Shown here: positions 43,429 through 50,511 of the stretch, piece by piece
Layout of the letters: every line of letters starts with the position of its first letter
How positions within the stretch are numbered: the stretch's first letter is position 1
Source: Streptomyces sp. SolWspMP-5a-2
Lineage (GTDB): Bacteria > Actinomycetota > Actinomycetes > Streptomycetales > Streptomycetaceae
Assembly (NCBI RefSeq): GCF_900091845.1
Contig: NZ_FMCI01000250.1
Span: 107,069 to 171,068, forward strand
Direction of reading: 5' to 3'
Length of the DNA stretch: 64,000 bases
Notes under the pieces: generated by a model
What the model was told of the DNA's origin: nothing
The model's input: only the letters and a program-made list of their open reading frames with translations
The model's database searches: none
Translations under genes and position numbers: made by a program

Positions 43429-44232
43429 ATGCCCGAAGGTGACACGGTCTGGCGGACCGCGAAGCGCCTGCACAGCGCCCTCGCGGGCCGGGTGCTGACC
43501 CGCAGCGATCTGCGGGTGCCCGCGCACGCGACCGCCGACCTCACCGGCCGCGCCGTCCTGGACGTCACCCCCCGCGGCAAGCACCTGCTGACCCGGATCG
43601 AGGGCGGTCTCACCCTCCACTCGCACCTGAGGATGGACGGCGCCTGGCAGGTCTTCGAGGACGGCAGCCGCTGGACCGGCGGCCCCGCCCACCAGATCCG
43701 CGTCATCCTCGGCACCAGCGGGCGCACGGCGGTCGGCTACCGCCTGCCCGTCGTGGAGCTGCTGCGCACCGCCGACGAGGACCGCGCCGTCGGCCACCTC
43801 GGCCCCGACCTCCTCGGCCCCGGCTGGAACGCGGACCAGGCGCTCGCCAACCTCCTCGCCGACCCCGCACGCCCGCTCTGCGAGGCACTCCTCGACCAGC
43901 GCAATCTGGCCGGCGTCGGCAACGTCTACAAGAGCGAGCTGTGCTTCCTGCTCGGCGCCACCCCATGGCTGCCGATCGGCGCGCTGCCCGCGGACCGCGC
44001 CGCGAAACTCCCGGCGCTCGCCCAGCACCTGCTGGCCGCCAACCGCGACCGCGCGGTCCGCAACACCACGGGCCGCCGGGGCCCGAACCTGTTCGTGTAC
44101 GGCCGCGCCCCGCGCCCCTGTCTGCGCTGCGGCACCCGCGTGCGGGTGGCCGACCAGGGCGACGGTTCCCGGGAGCGCCCCACCTACTGGTGCCCCGCCT
44201 GCCAGACGGGACCGGCCCCGCCCTTCGCCTGA
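43429..44232 (+). CDS. Fpg/Nei family DNA glycosylase (Nei2-like)
   Basis: Base-excision-repair glycosylase with AP-lyase activity, removing oxidised pyrimidines (267 aa). The catalytic N-terminus is intact: after Met removal, Pro and Glu in MPEGDTV, with Lys in GKHLLTRI. The H2TH region is LDQRNLAGVGNVYKSE, and the C-terminal zinc finger is CLRCG with YWCPAC. MPEGDTVWRTAKRLHSAL is closer to Nei than to Fpg. It lies downstream of lhr on the same strand, like the lhr-nei pair of mycobacteria, which suggests joint action in repair. Confidence 0.93.
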   Translation: MPEGDTVWRTAKRLHSALAGRVLTRSDLRVPAHATADLTGRAVLDVTPRGKHLLTRIEGGLTLHSHLRMDGAWQVFEDGSRWTGGPAHQIRVILGTSGRTAVGYRLPVVELLRTADEDRAVGHLGPDLLGPGWNADQALANLLADPARPLCEALLDQRNLAGVGNVYKSELCFLLGATPWLPIGALPADRAAKLPALAQHLLAANRDRAVRNTTGRRGPNLFVYGRAPRPCLRCGTRVRVADQGDGSRERPTYWCPACQTGPAPPFA

Positions 44233-44252
44233 AGCCCACCGCGCCACACCAA

Positions 44253-44282
44253 TTGACGACCCGTCAGATCGGTCCGTACCGT
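44253..44282 (+). promoter_or_regulatory. promoter of a leaderless SDR gene
   Basis: TTGACG, 18 bases, TACCGT: a good housekeeping promoter. The expected start of transcription is the A of ATG 44290, so the gene is probably leaderless. Confidence 0.6.
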
Positions 44283-44289
44283 CGTGGCC

Positions 44290-45054
44290 ATGGCCCTCAC
44301 GGCGTACGACCTCTCCGGACGCACCGCCTTCGTCACCGGGGCCGCCACCGGCATCGGACGGGCCTCGGCGGTGCTGCTGGCGCGGGCGGGCGCCACGGTG
44401 CACTGCGCCGACCGCGACGCGCGGGAGCTGCGCGGCACCGCGGCCCTGATCGAGGACGCGGGCGGCACGGCCCGCACCCACCACCTGGACGTCACCGACC
44501 GGCAGGCGCTGCGCCAGGCCGTCGGCTCCTGCGCGCGGCTGGACGTGATGGCGGCGATCGCCGGGATCATGCACACCAGCCCGGTCCTGGAGACCCGTGA
44601 CAAGGATCTGGACCGGGTTTTCGACGTCAACTTCAAGGGGGTCCTGTACGCCTGCCAGGAGGCGGCCCGGCTGATGCTGGAGCACGGCACCGGCGGCAGC
44701 ATCGTCACCATGGCCTCCGGCGCCGTGGACACCGGCCGCCCCGGGCTGCTCTGCTACGGCGTCGCCAAGGCGGCCGTCGTGCAGCTGACGAAGACCCTGG
44801 CCCAGGAGGTCGGACGGCACGGCATCCGGGTCAACGCGGTCGCACCGGGCTGGATCCGCACCCCGATGACCGAGCGGCACGAGGCCGGGGCGCGGGAGCG
44901 CACGGAGACGGCGATGGCGCGGATGGCGCCCCTGGGCCGGGTCGGCGAGCCGGACGACGTCGCCCACGCCGTGCTGCACCTGGCGTCCGACGCGTCGTCG
45001 TTCACGACGGGCCAGATCCTGCGTCCGAACGGCGGGGTGGCGATGCCATGGTGA
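44290..45054 (+). CDS. SDR family dehydrogenase
   Basis: Short-chain dehydrogenase/reductase (254 aa). The cofactor motif TGAATGIG is near residue 17, Asp in DRDA favours NAD, NNAG-equivalent is AAIAGIM, and the catalytic set is Ser in MASGAVD and Tyr/Lys in CYGVAKAAVV. The C-terminus RPNGGVAMPW is common in classical SDRs. ATG 44290 is supported by the promoter at 44253-44282; GTG 44284 is inside it. The substrate is unknown. The 3' end overlaps the small membrane-protein gene on the other strand by 53 bp. Confidence 0.9.
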   Translation: MALTAYDLSGRTAFVTGAATGIGRASAVLLARAGATVHCADRDARELRGTAALIEDAGGTARTHHLDVTDRQALRQAVGSCARLDVMAAIAGIMHTSPVLETRDKDLDRVFDVNFKGVLYACQEAARLMLEHGTGGSIVTMASGAVDTGRPGLLCYGVAKAAVVQLTKTLAQEVGRHGIRVNAVAPGWIRTPMTERHEAGARERTETAMARMAPLGRVGEPDDVAHAVLHLASDASSFTTGQILRPNGGVAMPW

Positions 45055-45283
45055 GCCGTCCCGTCCGCCAGGCGCTCCGCCACCGCCCGGTGGCGACGGC
45101 CCCGGCCGCCCGCGCCTTCGCGACGCAGTGCACCGGCAGCAGGCTCAGGCCCCACCCTCCGGCGGCGACGGTCCCCTCCAGCACTCCGGTGGCGCCCGGC
45201 GCGAGCGCGAGCCGCAGCACGGCCCACCACCACAGCAAGCCCAGCCCGATCAGCACCCCCCGGCGCACTATCGGCCGCGCCAT
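45002..45283 (-). CDS. small membrane protein
   Basis: A 93-aa protein starting MARPIVRRGVLIGLGLLWWW, followed by ALAPGATGVLEGTVAAGGWGLSLLPVHC-type hydrophobic sequence (two possible membrane helices) and a basic C-terminus. An exact GGAGGTGAT ribosome binding site stands before GTG 45289 and ATG 45283, strong evidence that it is translated. Its last 53 bp overlap the convergent SDR gene. No known domain is seen and no function inferred. Confidence 0.6.
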   Translation of the reverse strand: MARPIVRRGVLIGLGLLWWWAVLRLALAPGATGVLEGTVAAGGWGLSLLPVHCVAKARAAGAVATGRWRSAWRTGRLTMASPPRRSDAGSGPS

Positions 45284-45393
45284 GCGCACATCACCTCCAG
45301 CCCGACGCTAGAACGCCGTTCTCGTCCTGGGAAAGGGCGCGTGGACGGCACACGGTGGCACCCGTCCGCCGTCCGCTACCGCCGCCGTCCGGC

Positions 45394-45864
45394 TCAGCCG
45401 TTCTCGGCCTGGAACATCCAGTGGTGCTTCTCCAGGTCGGCCGTGATCTGGATGAAGATGTCCTGGCTCACCGGGTCGGCCTCGGCGGTGTCGGCGACCC
45501 GCTCGCGCATCCGCACGATCACCGCGCCCAGGGCCTCCACGAGGGTGGCGACCGCGTCCGAGTCCTGGATCCACCCGTCCGGGATGACCCCGATGCCGCT
45601 GCCCGTGGCCACGGTGGAGGCGCGGCCGTCCGGCGGTACGCCGAGCGCGGAGGCGCGTTCGGCGACGGTGTCGGAGTGGGCCCGCGCGGTGTCGACGACC
45701 TCGTCGAGCTGGAGGTGGACGGAGCGGAAGCGCGGTCCGACCACGTTCCAGTGCACCTGCTTGGCGACCAGGGACAGGTCCACCAGGTCGACGAGGGCGC
45801 CCTGGAGGGCCTCGGCGACGGTCTTGAGGTCGGCGTCGGACAGGGGGCTTTTCACGACGTACAT
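45394..45864 (-). CDS. Dps family ferritin-like DNA-protection protein
   Basis: Dodecameric iron-storage protein (156 aa) protecting DNA from oxidative and osmotic stress. The ferroxidase site residues are visible: KQVHWNVVG (His about residue 35), HLQLDEVVD with DXXXDXXXER-like HSDTVAERA. ATG 45864 follows GGAG by 8 bases. Streptomyces has several Dps proteins; this locus matches the one I recall as DpsB, but the assignment rests on position only. A strong terminator (45923-45971) separates it from clgR, so it has its own promoter. Confidence 0.9.
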   Translation of the reverse strand: MYVVKSPLSDADLKTVAEALQGALVDLVDLSLVAKQVHWNVVGPRFRSVHLQLDEVVDTARAHSDTVAERASALGVPPDGRASTVATGSGIGVIPDGWIQDSDAVATLVEALGAVIVRMRERVADTAEADPVSQDIFIQITADLEKHHWMFQAENG

Positions 45865-45922
45865 CCGTTGTGCTCCGATCGCTGGGTCCGGCCCCGAGTT
45901 CCGCTCCTCCACGATGCACGAA

Positions 45923-45971
45923 AGCCCCGCCCGTCGCCTCTCCGGAAAGTGGGGAGGCGACGGGCGGGGCT
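45923..45971 (-). terminator. terminator of the clgR transcript
   Basis: An 18-bp perfect stem (45923-45940 with 45954-45971, sequence AGCCCCGCCC GTCGCCTC) 68 bases after the clgR stop on the minus strand. Confidence 0.85.
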
Positions 45972-46038
45972 CTCTGCCGTCGGTTCGGGCGCGGTCTCCC
46001 GCGCGCACGATCAGCTCGGACGTGGTGCCGCGCCGGGA

Positions 46039-46413
46039 TCAGGCGGCGACGACGTCCACCGCCTCGGCGGGCGCCTTGATGGTCACCCGTTCCGGCGGCA
46101 CACCGGTCACCGAGACGGAACCCAGCATCGGACGAACCGGCGCGGGTACGGGCTCGGTGGCCGCGGCAGACTGGGCCAGCTCGGCGAGAGCGAGTTCGTC
46201 GCTCACTTCCCGCATGAGCTCGGACATCCGTACGTCCAGCGCGTCGCAGATGGCGGAAAGCAGCTCGGAGGATGCCTCCTTCTGCCCCCGCTCCACCTCG
46301 GAGAGATAGCCGAGTGAGACTCGGGCGGACGAGGAGACTTCGCGCAGAGTACGGCCCTGGCGCTGGCGCTGCCGACGCAGCACGTCACCCAGCAGGCGAC
46401 GGAGCAGAATCAT
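46039..46413 (-). CDS. ClgR transcriptional regulator
   Basis: Xre-type HTH activator (124 aa) of Clp protease and lon genes. The HTH lies at about 10-65: LGDVLRRQRQRQGRTLREVS, SLGYLSEVERGQKEASSELL. The C-terminus ends DVVAA; a terminal Ala-Ala makes ClgR itself a ClpP substrate in Streptomyces and corynebacteria. ATG 46413 follows GGAGGGAG. The gene is downstream of cinA with 109 bp between. A neighbouring pgsA is also seen in mycobacteria. It is probably activated by misfolded-protein stress. Confidence 0.9.
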   Translation of the reverse strand: MILLRRLLGDVLRRQRQRQGRTLREVSSSARVSLGYLSEVERGQKEASSELLSAICDALDVRMSELMREVSDELALAELAQSAAATEPVPAPVRPMLGSVSVTGVPPERVTIKAPAEAVDVVAA

Positions 46414-46522
46414 CGGTGGCTCCCTCCTCGGACCGCGTAGCCGCATCCTTCACGCCCCACCGTACCGCCTTGCGCCGCGGCCGTGCGGGGAGCGATGTCG
46501 TGTTCACTCAGGGCTGCAAACA

Positions 46523-47068
46523 TCAAAACCCCCCGTTCTGTTCCGTATCCTGTGCCCGCTCATTCCCGGTCTGTTCGCCCAGCAGCTCGCCCAGGAGCAG
46601 GGCGAGCACGCTGCGTACACTCTCCTTACGAATTTCCGTACGGTCGCCGTTCAACCGCAGGGCAGCCACTTTTCCGCCAGCGGCGGAACCGGAATCCGCT
46701 CCGTGCGGGCCCGCCACCGCGACGAACACCGTCCCCACGGGCTGCCCGTCCTGGGCGTCGGGGCCCGCCACTCCGGTGGTCGCGATGCCCCAGTCGGCGC
46801 CGAGCGCGGTCCGCACACCGGCCGCCATCTGGGCCGCGACCTGCGCGTCCACCGCGCCGCGCTGCTCCAGCAGGGTGGCGTCGACGCCCAGCACCGCCCG
46901 CTTGAGGTCGGTGGCGTACGCCGTGACCGAGCCGCGGAAGGCCCGGGAGGCCCCGGGCACCGAGGTCAGATCCGCCGCCACGAGACCGCCGGTCAGCGAC
47001 TCGGCGACCGCGAGGGTCCAGCCCCTCACTGTCAGTAGTCGCACCACGTCGGCGGCTGCGGAACTCAC
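46523..47068 (-). CDS. CinA C-terminal domain protein (nicotinamide-nucleotide amidohydrolase)
   Basis: A 181-aa protein consisting only of the CinA C-terminal (PncC) domain, which deamidates nicotinamide mononucleotide. Conserved parts are LAVAESLTGGLVAADLTSVPGAS, RGSVTAYATDLKRAVLGV and the GIATTGVAGPDAQDGQPVGTVFVA stretch. The N-terminal CinA (COG1058) domain is absent, the standard form in actinobacteria. GTG 47068 overlaps the pgsA stop by 4 bases (GTGA), so it is the last gene of rimO-pgsA-cinA. Confidence 0.9.
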   Translation of the reverse strand: MSSAAADVVRLLTVRGWTLAVAESLTGGLVAADLTSVPGASRAFRGSVTAYATDLKRAVLGVDATLLEQRGAVDAQVAAQMAAGVRTALGADWGIATTGVAGPDAQDGQPVGTVFVAVAGPHGADSGSAAGGKVAALRLNGDRTEIRKESVRSVLALLLGELLGEQTGNERAQDTEQNGGF

Positions 47069-47856
47069 GCTTCCGTCTCCTCCGCCGCCGCTTTGCGTTC
47101 GGCGATTCCCTGCCTGCGCAGCACAATGGCCTGTCTTACGTAGTCGAGCCCGGTCACCACGGTGAGCACGACGGCCGCGGCCATCACCCAGAACCTCAGG
47201 GTGGCCAGCCACCCCGTCAGCGCCAGCACGTACATGCCGACGGCGACGCCCTGGGTGAGCGTCTTGAGCTTGCCGCCCCGGCTCGCCGGGATCACCCCGT
47301 ACCGGATGACCAGGAAACGCATCAGGGTGATCCCGAGTTCCCGGCCGAGGATGACGATCGTCACCCACCAGGGCAGGTCGCCCAGCACCGAGAGGCAGAT
47401 CAGCGCCGCTCCCATGATCGCCTTGTCGGCGATGGGGTCGGCGATCTTCCCGAAGTCGGTGACGAGGTCGTAGGCGCGGGCCAGATGGCCGTCGAACAGG
47501 TCGGTGATCATGGCGACCGCGAAGGCCGCCCAGGCGAAGGCCCGCCACGCCGGGTCGTAGCCGCCGTCGGCGAGCATCAGGGCGACGAAGCCGGGGACCA
47601 GGACCAGCCGGAGCATGGTCAGGAGGTTGGCGATGTTCCAGACGCTGGCCTGGTTGACGGCCGCCGCCGCGATCTTCGCGCCCCGGGGCGGCTTCCCGCC
47701 GCCGTGACCGCCGTCGGGCCCGGGAGCGGGCCCCGGGGCGACCGGAGGGACACCGGGGACGGCGGCGGGGACGTCCGGGGTGGCCGGGGGAACGTCCGAG
47801 GTGGCGCCCTGCGCGCCGGAGGAGCCGTTCGCCGCCGAAGCCGGCACTCCGGTCAT
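47065..47856 (-). CDS. CDP-alcohol phosphatidyltransferase PgsA
   Basis: Membrane enzyme (263 aa) making phosphatidylglycerophosphate from CDP-diacylglycerol and glycerol-3-phosphate. The CDP-alcohol motif D-X2-DG-X2-AR..G..D..D is complete in DLFDGHLARAYDLVTDFG and IADPIADK. About five or six hydrophobic helices surround it. The first 75 residues are a Pro/Ala/Gly-rich extension, beyond the usual family start. ATG 47856 follows GGAGGAGG; it overlaps the rimO stop. Confidence 0.92.
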   Translation of the reverse strand: MTGVPASAANGSSGAQGATSDVPPATPDVPAAVPGVPPVAPGPAPGPDGGHGGGKPPRGAKIAAAAVNQASVWNIANLLTMLRLVLVPGFVALMLADGGYDPAWRAFAWAAFAVAMITDLFDGHLARAYDLVTDFGKIADPIADKAIMGAALICLSVLGDLPWWVTIVILGRELGITLMRFLVIRYGVIPASRGGKLKTLTQGVAVGMYVLALTGWLATLRFWVMAAAVVLTVVTGLDYVRQAIVLRRQGIAERKAAAEETEA

Positions 47857-49325
47857 CTGGCCTCCTCCTCGCCGCCCGCGCACGAGCCCTGGAGCGGCTC
47901 GGCCACCAGGTCGACACCCTCGGTACCGACAACCTTCGCCTCGACCATACGGCCGACGACCAGACCCTCGCCGCTCGTGAGCAGCACCTGCCCGTCGGTC
48001 TCGGGCGCCTGGTGGGCGCCGCGGCCGTGGGCGCCGTCCTCGCCGCCGACCGCCTCGACCAGGACCTGGACGGTCTCGCCGACGCGCTCCTCGGCCCGCT
48101 GCGAGACGAGTTCCTCGGCGAGCCGGGAGACCCGGGCGAGCCGCTCGGCGACGACGTCCTCGGGGAGCTTGTCGTCGTAACCGGCCGCCTCGGTGCCGTC
48201 CTCGTCGGAGTAGCCGAAGACGCCGATGGCGTCCAGCCGGGCGCCGTTCAGGAAGCGCTCCAGCTCGGCGAGGTCGGACTCGCTCTCGCCGGGGAAGCCG
48301 ACGATGAAGTTGGAGCGGGCCCCGGCCTGGGGCGCCTTGGAGCGGATGGTGTCCAGCAGTTCGAGGAAGCGGTCGGTGTCGCCGAAGCGGCGCATGGCGC
48401 GCAGCACGCCGGGCGCGGAGTGCTGGAAGGAGAGGTCGAAGTACGGCGCGATCTTCGGCGTGGAGGTCAGGACGTCGATGAGCCCGGGGCGCATCTCGGC
48501 CGGCTGGAGGTAGCTGACCCGCACCCGCTCGATGCCGTCGACCTCGGCCAGCTCCGGCAGCAGCGACTCCAGGAGGCGGATGTCGCCGAGATCCTTGCCG
48601 TAGGAGGTGTTGTTCTCGGAGACGAGCATGACCTCCTTGACGCCCTGCTCGGCGAGCCAGCGCGTCTCGTTCAGGACGTCGCTGGGGCGGCGCGAGATGA
48701 AGGAGCCGCGGAAGGAGGGGATGGCGCAGAAGGTGCAGCGGCGGTCGCAGCCGGAGGCGAGCTTGACCGAGGCGACCGGGTTGCCGTCGAGGCGGCGGCG
48801 CAGCGGCGCGCGGGGCCCGGAGGCGGGCGCGAGGCCCTCGGGGAGGTCGGCGGGCGCGTGGCCGGGAAGGGCCACGTCGGCGGCGGACTCCTGCCGCTCG
48901 GCCGGGGAGATCGGCAGCAGCTTGCGGCGGTCGCGCGGGGTGTGGGAGGCGTGGATGCCGCCGTTGAGGATGGTCTGGAGGCGGTCGGAGATGTCGGCGT
49001 AGTCGTCGAAGCCGAGGACGCCGTCGGCCTCGGGCAGCGCCTCGGCCAGTTCCTTGCCGTACCGCTCGGCCATGCAGCCCACCGCCACCACGGCCTGCGT
49101 TCTGCCGTGGTTCTTGAGGTCGTTGGCCTCCAGGAGGGCGTCGACCGAGTCCTTCTTGGCGGCGTCGACGAAGCCGCAGGTGTTGACGACGGCGACGTCC
49201 GCTTCCTCGGCGTCCAGGACGAGTTCCCAGCCGTCCGCCTCCAAACGGCCTGCGAGCTCCTCCGAGTCCACCTCGTTACGGGCGCAGCCAAGGGTGACGA
49301 GTGCGACGGTACGGCGTTCAGGCAT
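47853..49325 (-). CDS. ribosomal protein S12 methylthiotransferase RimO
   Basis: Radical-SAM enzyme that methylthiolates Asp (position 88/89) of ribosomal protein S12; a relative of MiaB. N-terminal cysteines are in LGCARNEVDSE, NTCGFVDAA and GCMAERYG; the radical-SAM motif is CDRRCTFC (about residue 207); a TRAM domain closes the protein. A 40-residue insert before the radical-SAM domain is Pro/Ala-rich. ATG 49325 gives MPERRTVALVTLG. First gene of an overlapping operon with pgsA and cinA. Length is 490 aa. Confidence 0.94.
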   Translation of the reverse strand: MPERRTVALVTLGCARNEVDSEELAGRLEADGWELVLDAEEADVAVVNTCGFVDAAKKDSVDALLEANDLKNHGRTQAVVAVGCMAERYGKELAEALPEADGVLGFDDYADISDRLQTILNGGIHASHTPRDRRKLLPISPAERQESAADVALPGHAPADLPEGLAPASGPRAPLRRRLDGNPVASVKLASGCDRRCTFCAIPSFRGSFISRRPSDVLNETRWLAEQGVKEVMLVSENNTSYGKDLGDIRLLESLLPELAEVDGIERVRVSYLQPAEMRPGLIDVLTSTPKIAPYFDLSFQHSAPGVLRAMRRFGDTDRFLELLDTIRSKAPQAGARSNFIVGFPGESESDLAELERFLNGARLDAIGVFGYSDEDGTEAAGYDDKLPEDVVAERLARVSRLAEELVSQRAEERVGETVQVLVEAVGGEDGAHGRGAHQAPETDGQVLLTSGEGLVVGRMVEAKVVGTEGVDLVAEPLQGSCAGGEEEAR

Positions 49326-49370
49326 GGGCTCAAGACTACTTCGTCCCACCGACACCCCTCGTCGACGGGG

Positions 49371-49402
49371 GCGGGGCCCGTCCGCCGCCGGACAGGCCCC
49401 GC
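49371..49402 (-). terminator. terminator after the RodZ-like gene
   Basis: GCGGGGCCCGTCC (49371-49383) and GGACAGGCCCCGC (49390-49402) pair with one G-T pair, 31 bases past the stop at 49433 and before rimO. Confidence 0.7.
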
Positions 49403-49432
49403 TCGTTCTCGCCGGGCGCGCGGCCCGTGCGC

Positions 49433-50272
49433 TCAGCCGACCTGGGGGTCGCCCTTGGTGTAGGTGAGGCGCTCCACGGCACCCGGCCGGAAGTCGTCCT
49501 CGATCTTCTTGCCGTTGACGTGGAGCTGGATGACGCCCGCGTCGCCGAGGACCAGGTTGATCTTGTCGCTGTCCTGGAAGGTCTTGGACTCGCCCTGCTT
49601 GAGGAGGCCGTCGAAGAGCAGCCGGCCGTTGTGGTCCTTGGCCGAGATCCAGCTGCGTCCGTCGGGCGCGCTGACCTGGACGGTCACCTTGTCCTGGGGC
49701 GCGGCGGCGATGGCGCTGTCGGAGGGGTCGTTCTTGGGGGTGTCGGGCTTGCCGCCCTGCGGGTCGCGCGAGGCGGACTTGCTGGGCTCGGGCGACGGGG
49801 TGTCGGCCACCTGGGTGCTGGAGTGGCCGTCGTCGCCGCTCTTGAACGCGGTGAAGCCGACGAAGCCGACCACGGCCACGATCGCGGCGACCATGGCGGC
49901 GGTCCAGTTCGGACCGCGCCGCTCGGGGCGGATGCGCTCCGCCTCGAACAGGGGGGCCGCCGGGGTGGGCACGGGCCTGCCGCCGCGGGCCGCGCTGAAC
50001 TGTTCGAGCAGCGGTTCCGGATCGAGGTGGACGGCCTTGGCCAGGGTCCTGATGTGGCCCCGGGCGTAGACGTCACCACCGCACGCGGTGAAGTCGTCCG
50101 CCTCGATGGCGTGCACGATCGCGATCCGGACCCTGGTGGCATTACTGACGTCGTCGACGGTCAGCCCGGCCGTGATACGCGCCTGGCGCAGGGCGTGGCC
50201 GATCGAGGGGCGGTTTTCCTCGTGGTCGTCTTCGAACGGACGCTCGTCTTCAGGGGAGTTGCCGATGGACAC
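49433..50272 (-). CDS. RodZ-like helix-turn-helix membrane protein
   Basis: Protein (279 aa) with an N-terminal Xre-type HTH (SIGHALRQARITAGLTVDDV, GDVYARGHIRTLAKAV), one membrane helix (NWTAAMVAAIVAVVGFVGF), a Ser/Pro-rich linker and a C-terminal extracellular DUF4115 beta domain (VTVQVSAPDGRSWISA). This is the layout of RodZ, an MreB-binding cell-shape protein in rods; in Streptomyces the role is less clear, perhaps in spore wall formation. GTG 50272 has AAAGG upstream. It precedes rimO and follows ftsK on the minus strand. Confidence 0.87.
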   Translation of the reverse strand: MSIGNSPEDERPFEDDHEENRPSIGHALRQARITAGLTVDDVSNATRVRIAIVHAIEADDFTACGGDVYARGHIRTLAKAVHLDPEPLLEQFSAARGGRPVPTPAAPLFEAERIRPERRGPNWTAAMVAAIVAVVGFVGFTAFKSGDDGHSSTQVADTPSPEPSKSASRDPQGGKPDTPKNDPSDSAIAAAPQDKVTVQVSAPDGRSWISAKDHNGRLLFDGLLKQGESKTFQDSDKINLVLGDAGVIQLHVNGKKIEDDFRPGAVERLTYTKGDPQVG

Positions 50273-50368
50273 GGGGGCGCCTTTCGAGCGTTTTAGCCAC
50301 CTGTGCTGGAGGTTCAGTCTAGGGGGGGTGCGAAAGGGAGGGGCAACCGGGCGGTGGGACTTTGTAGC

Positions 50369-50396
50369 CCATCGGCATGGCCGGACATGCCGATGG
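50369..50396 (-). terminator. hairpin downstream of ftsK
   Basis: CCATCGGCATG (50369-50379), loop GCCGGA, CATGCCGATGG (50386-50396): a perfect 11-bp stem 116 bases past the ftsK stop on the minus strand. It could equally be a structure in the leader of the RodZ-like gene. Confidence 0.55.
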
Positions 50397-50511
50397 CGGG
50401 ACATCTTTTGACGCTTACCTCAACTTGACGTACGCCGTAGGGAAACGGTTGCTCAACGAACCCTCACGGATGCGTCACGATCCACCTTCGGGTGCCCCGG
50501 CCGACGCGTTC

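Noticed and set aside
45310..45322. AGAACG-C-CGTTCT palindrome as a LexA box upstream of the small membrane protein.
   Set aside because: The half-sites GAAC and GTTC are only 3 bases apart, not 4, so it does not fit the SOS box.
50316..50346. TTGCCC and TAGACT (minus strand) as promoter of the RodZ-like gene.
   Set aside because: Spacing is 19 bp and the -35 match is poor; plausible but not strong enough to list.
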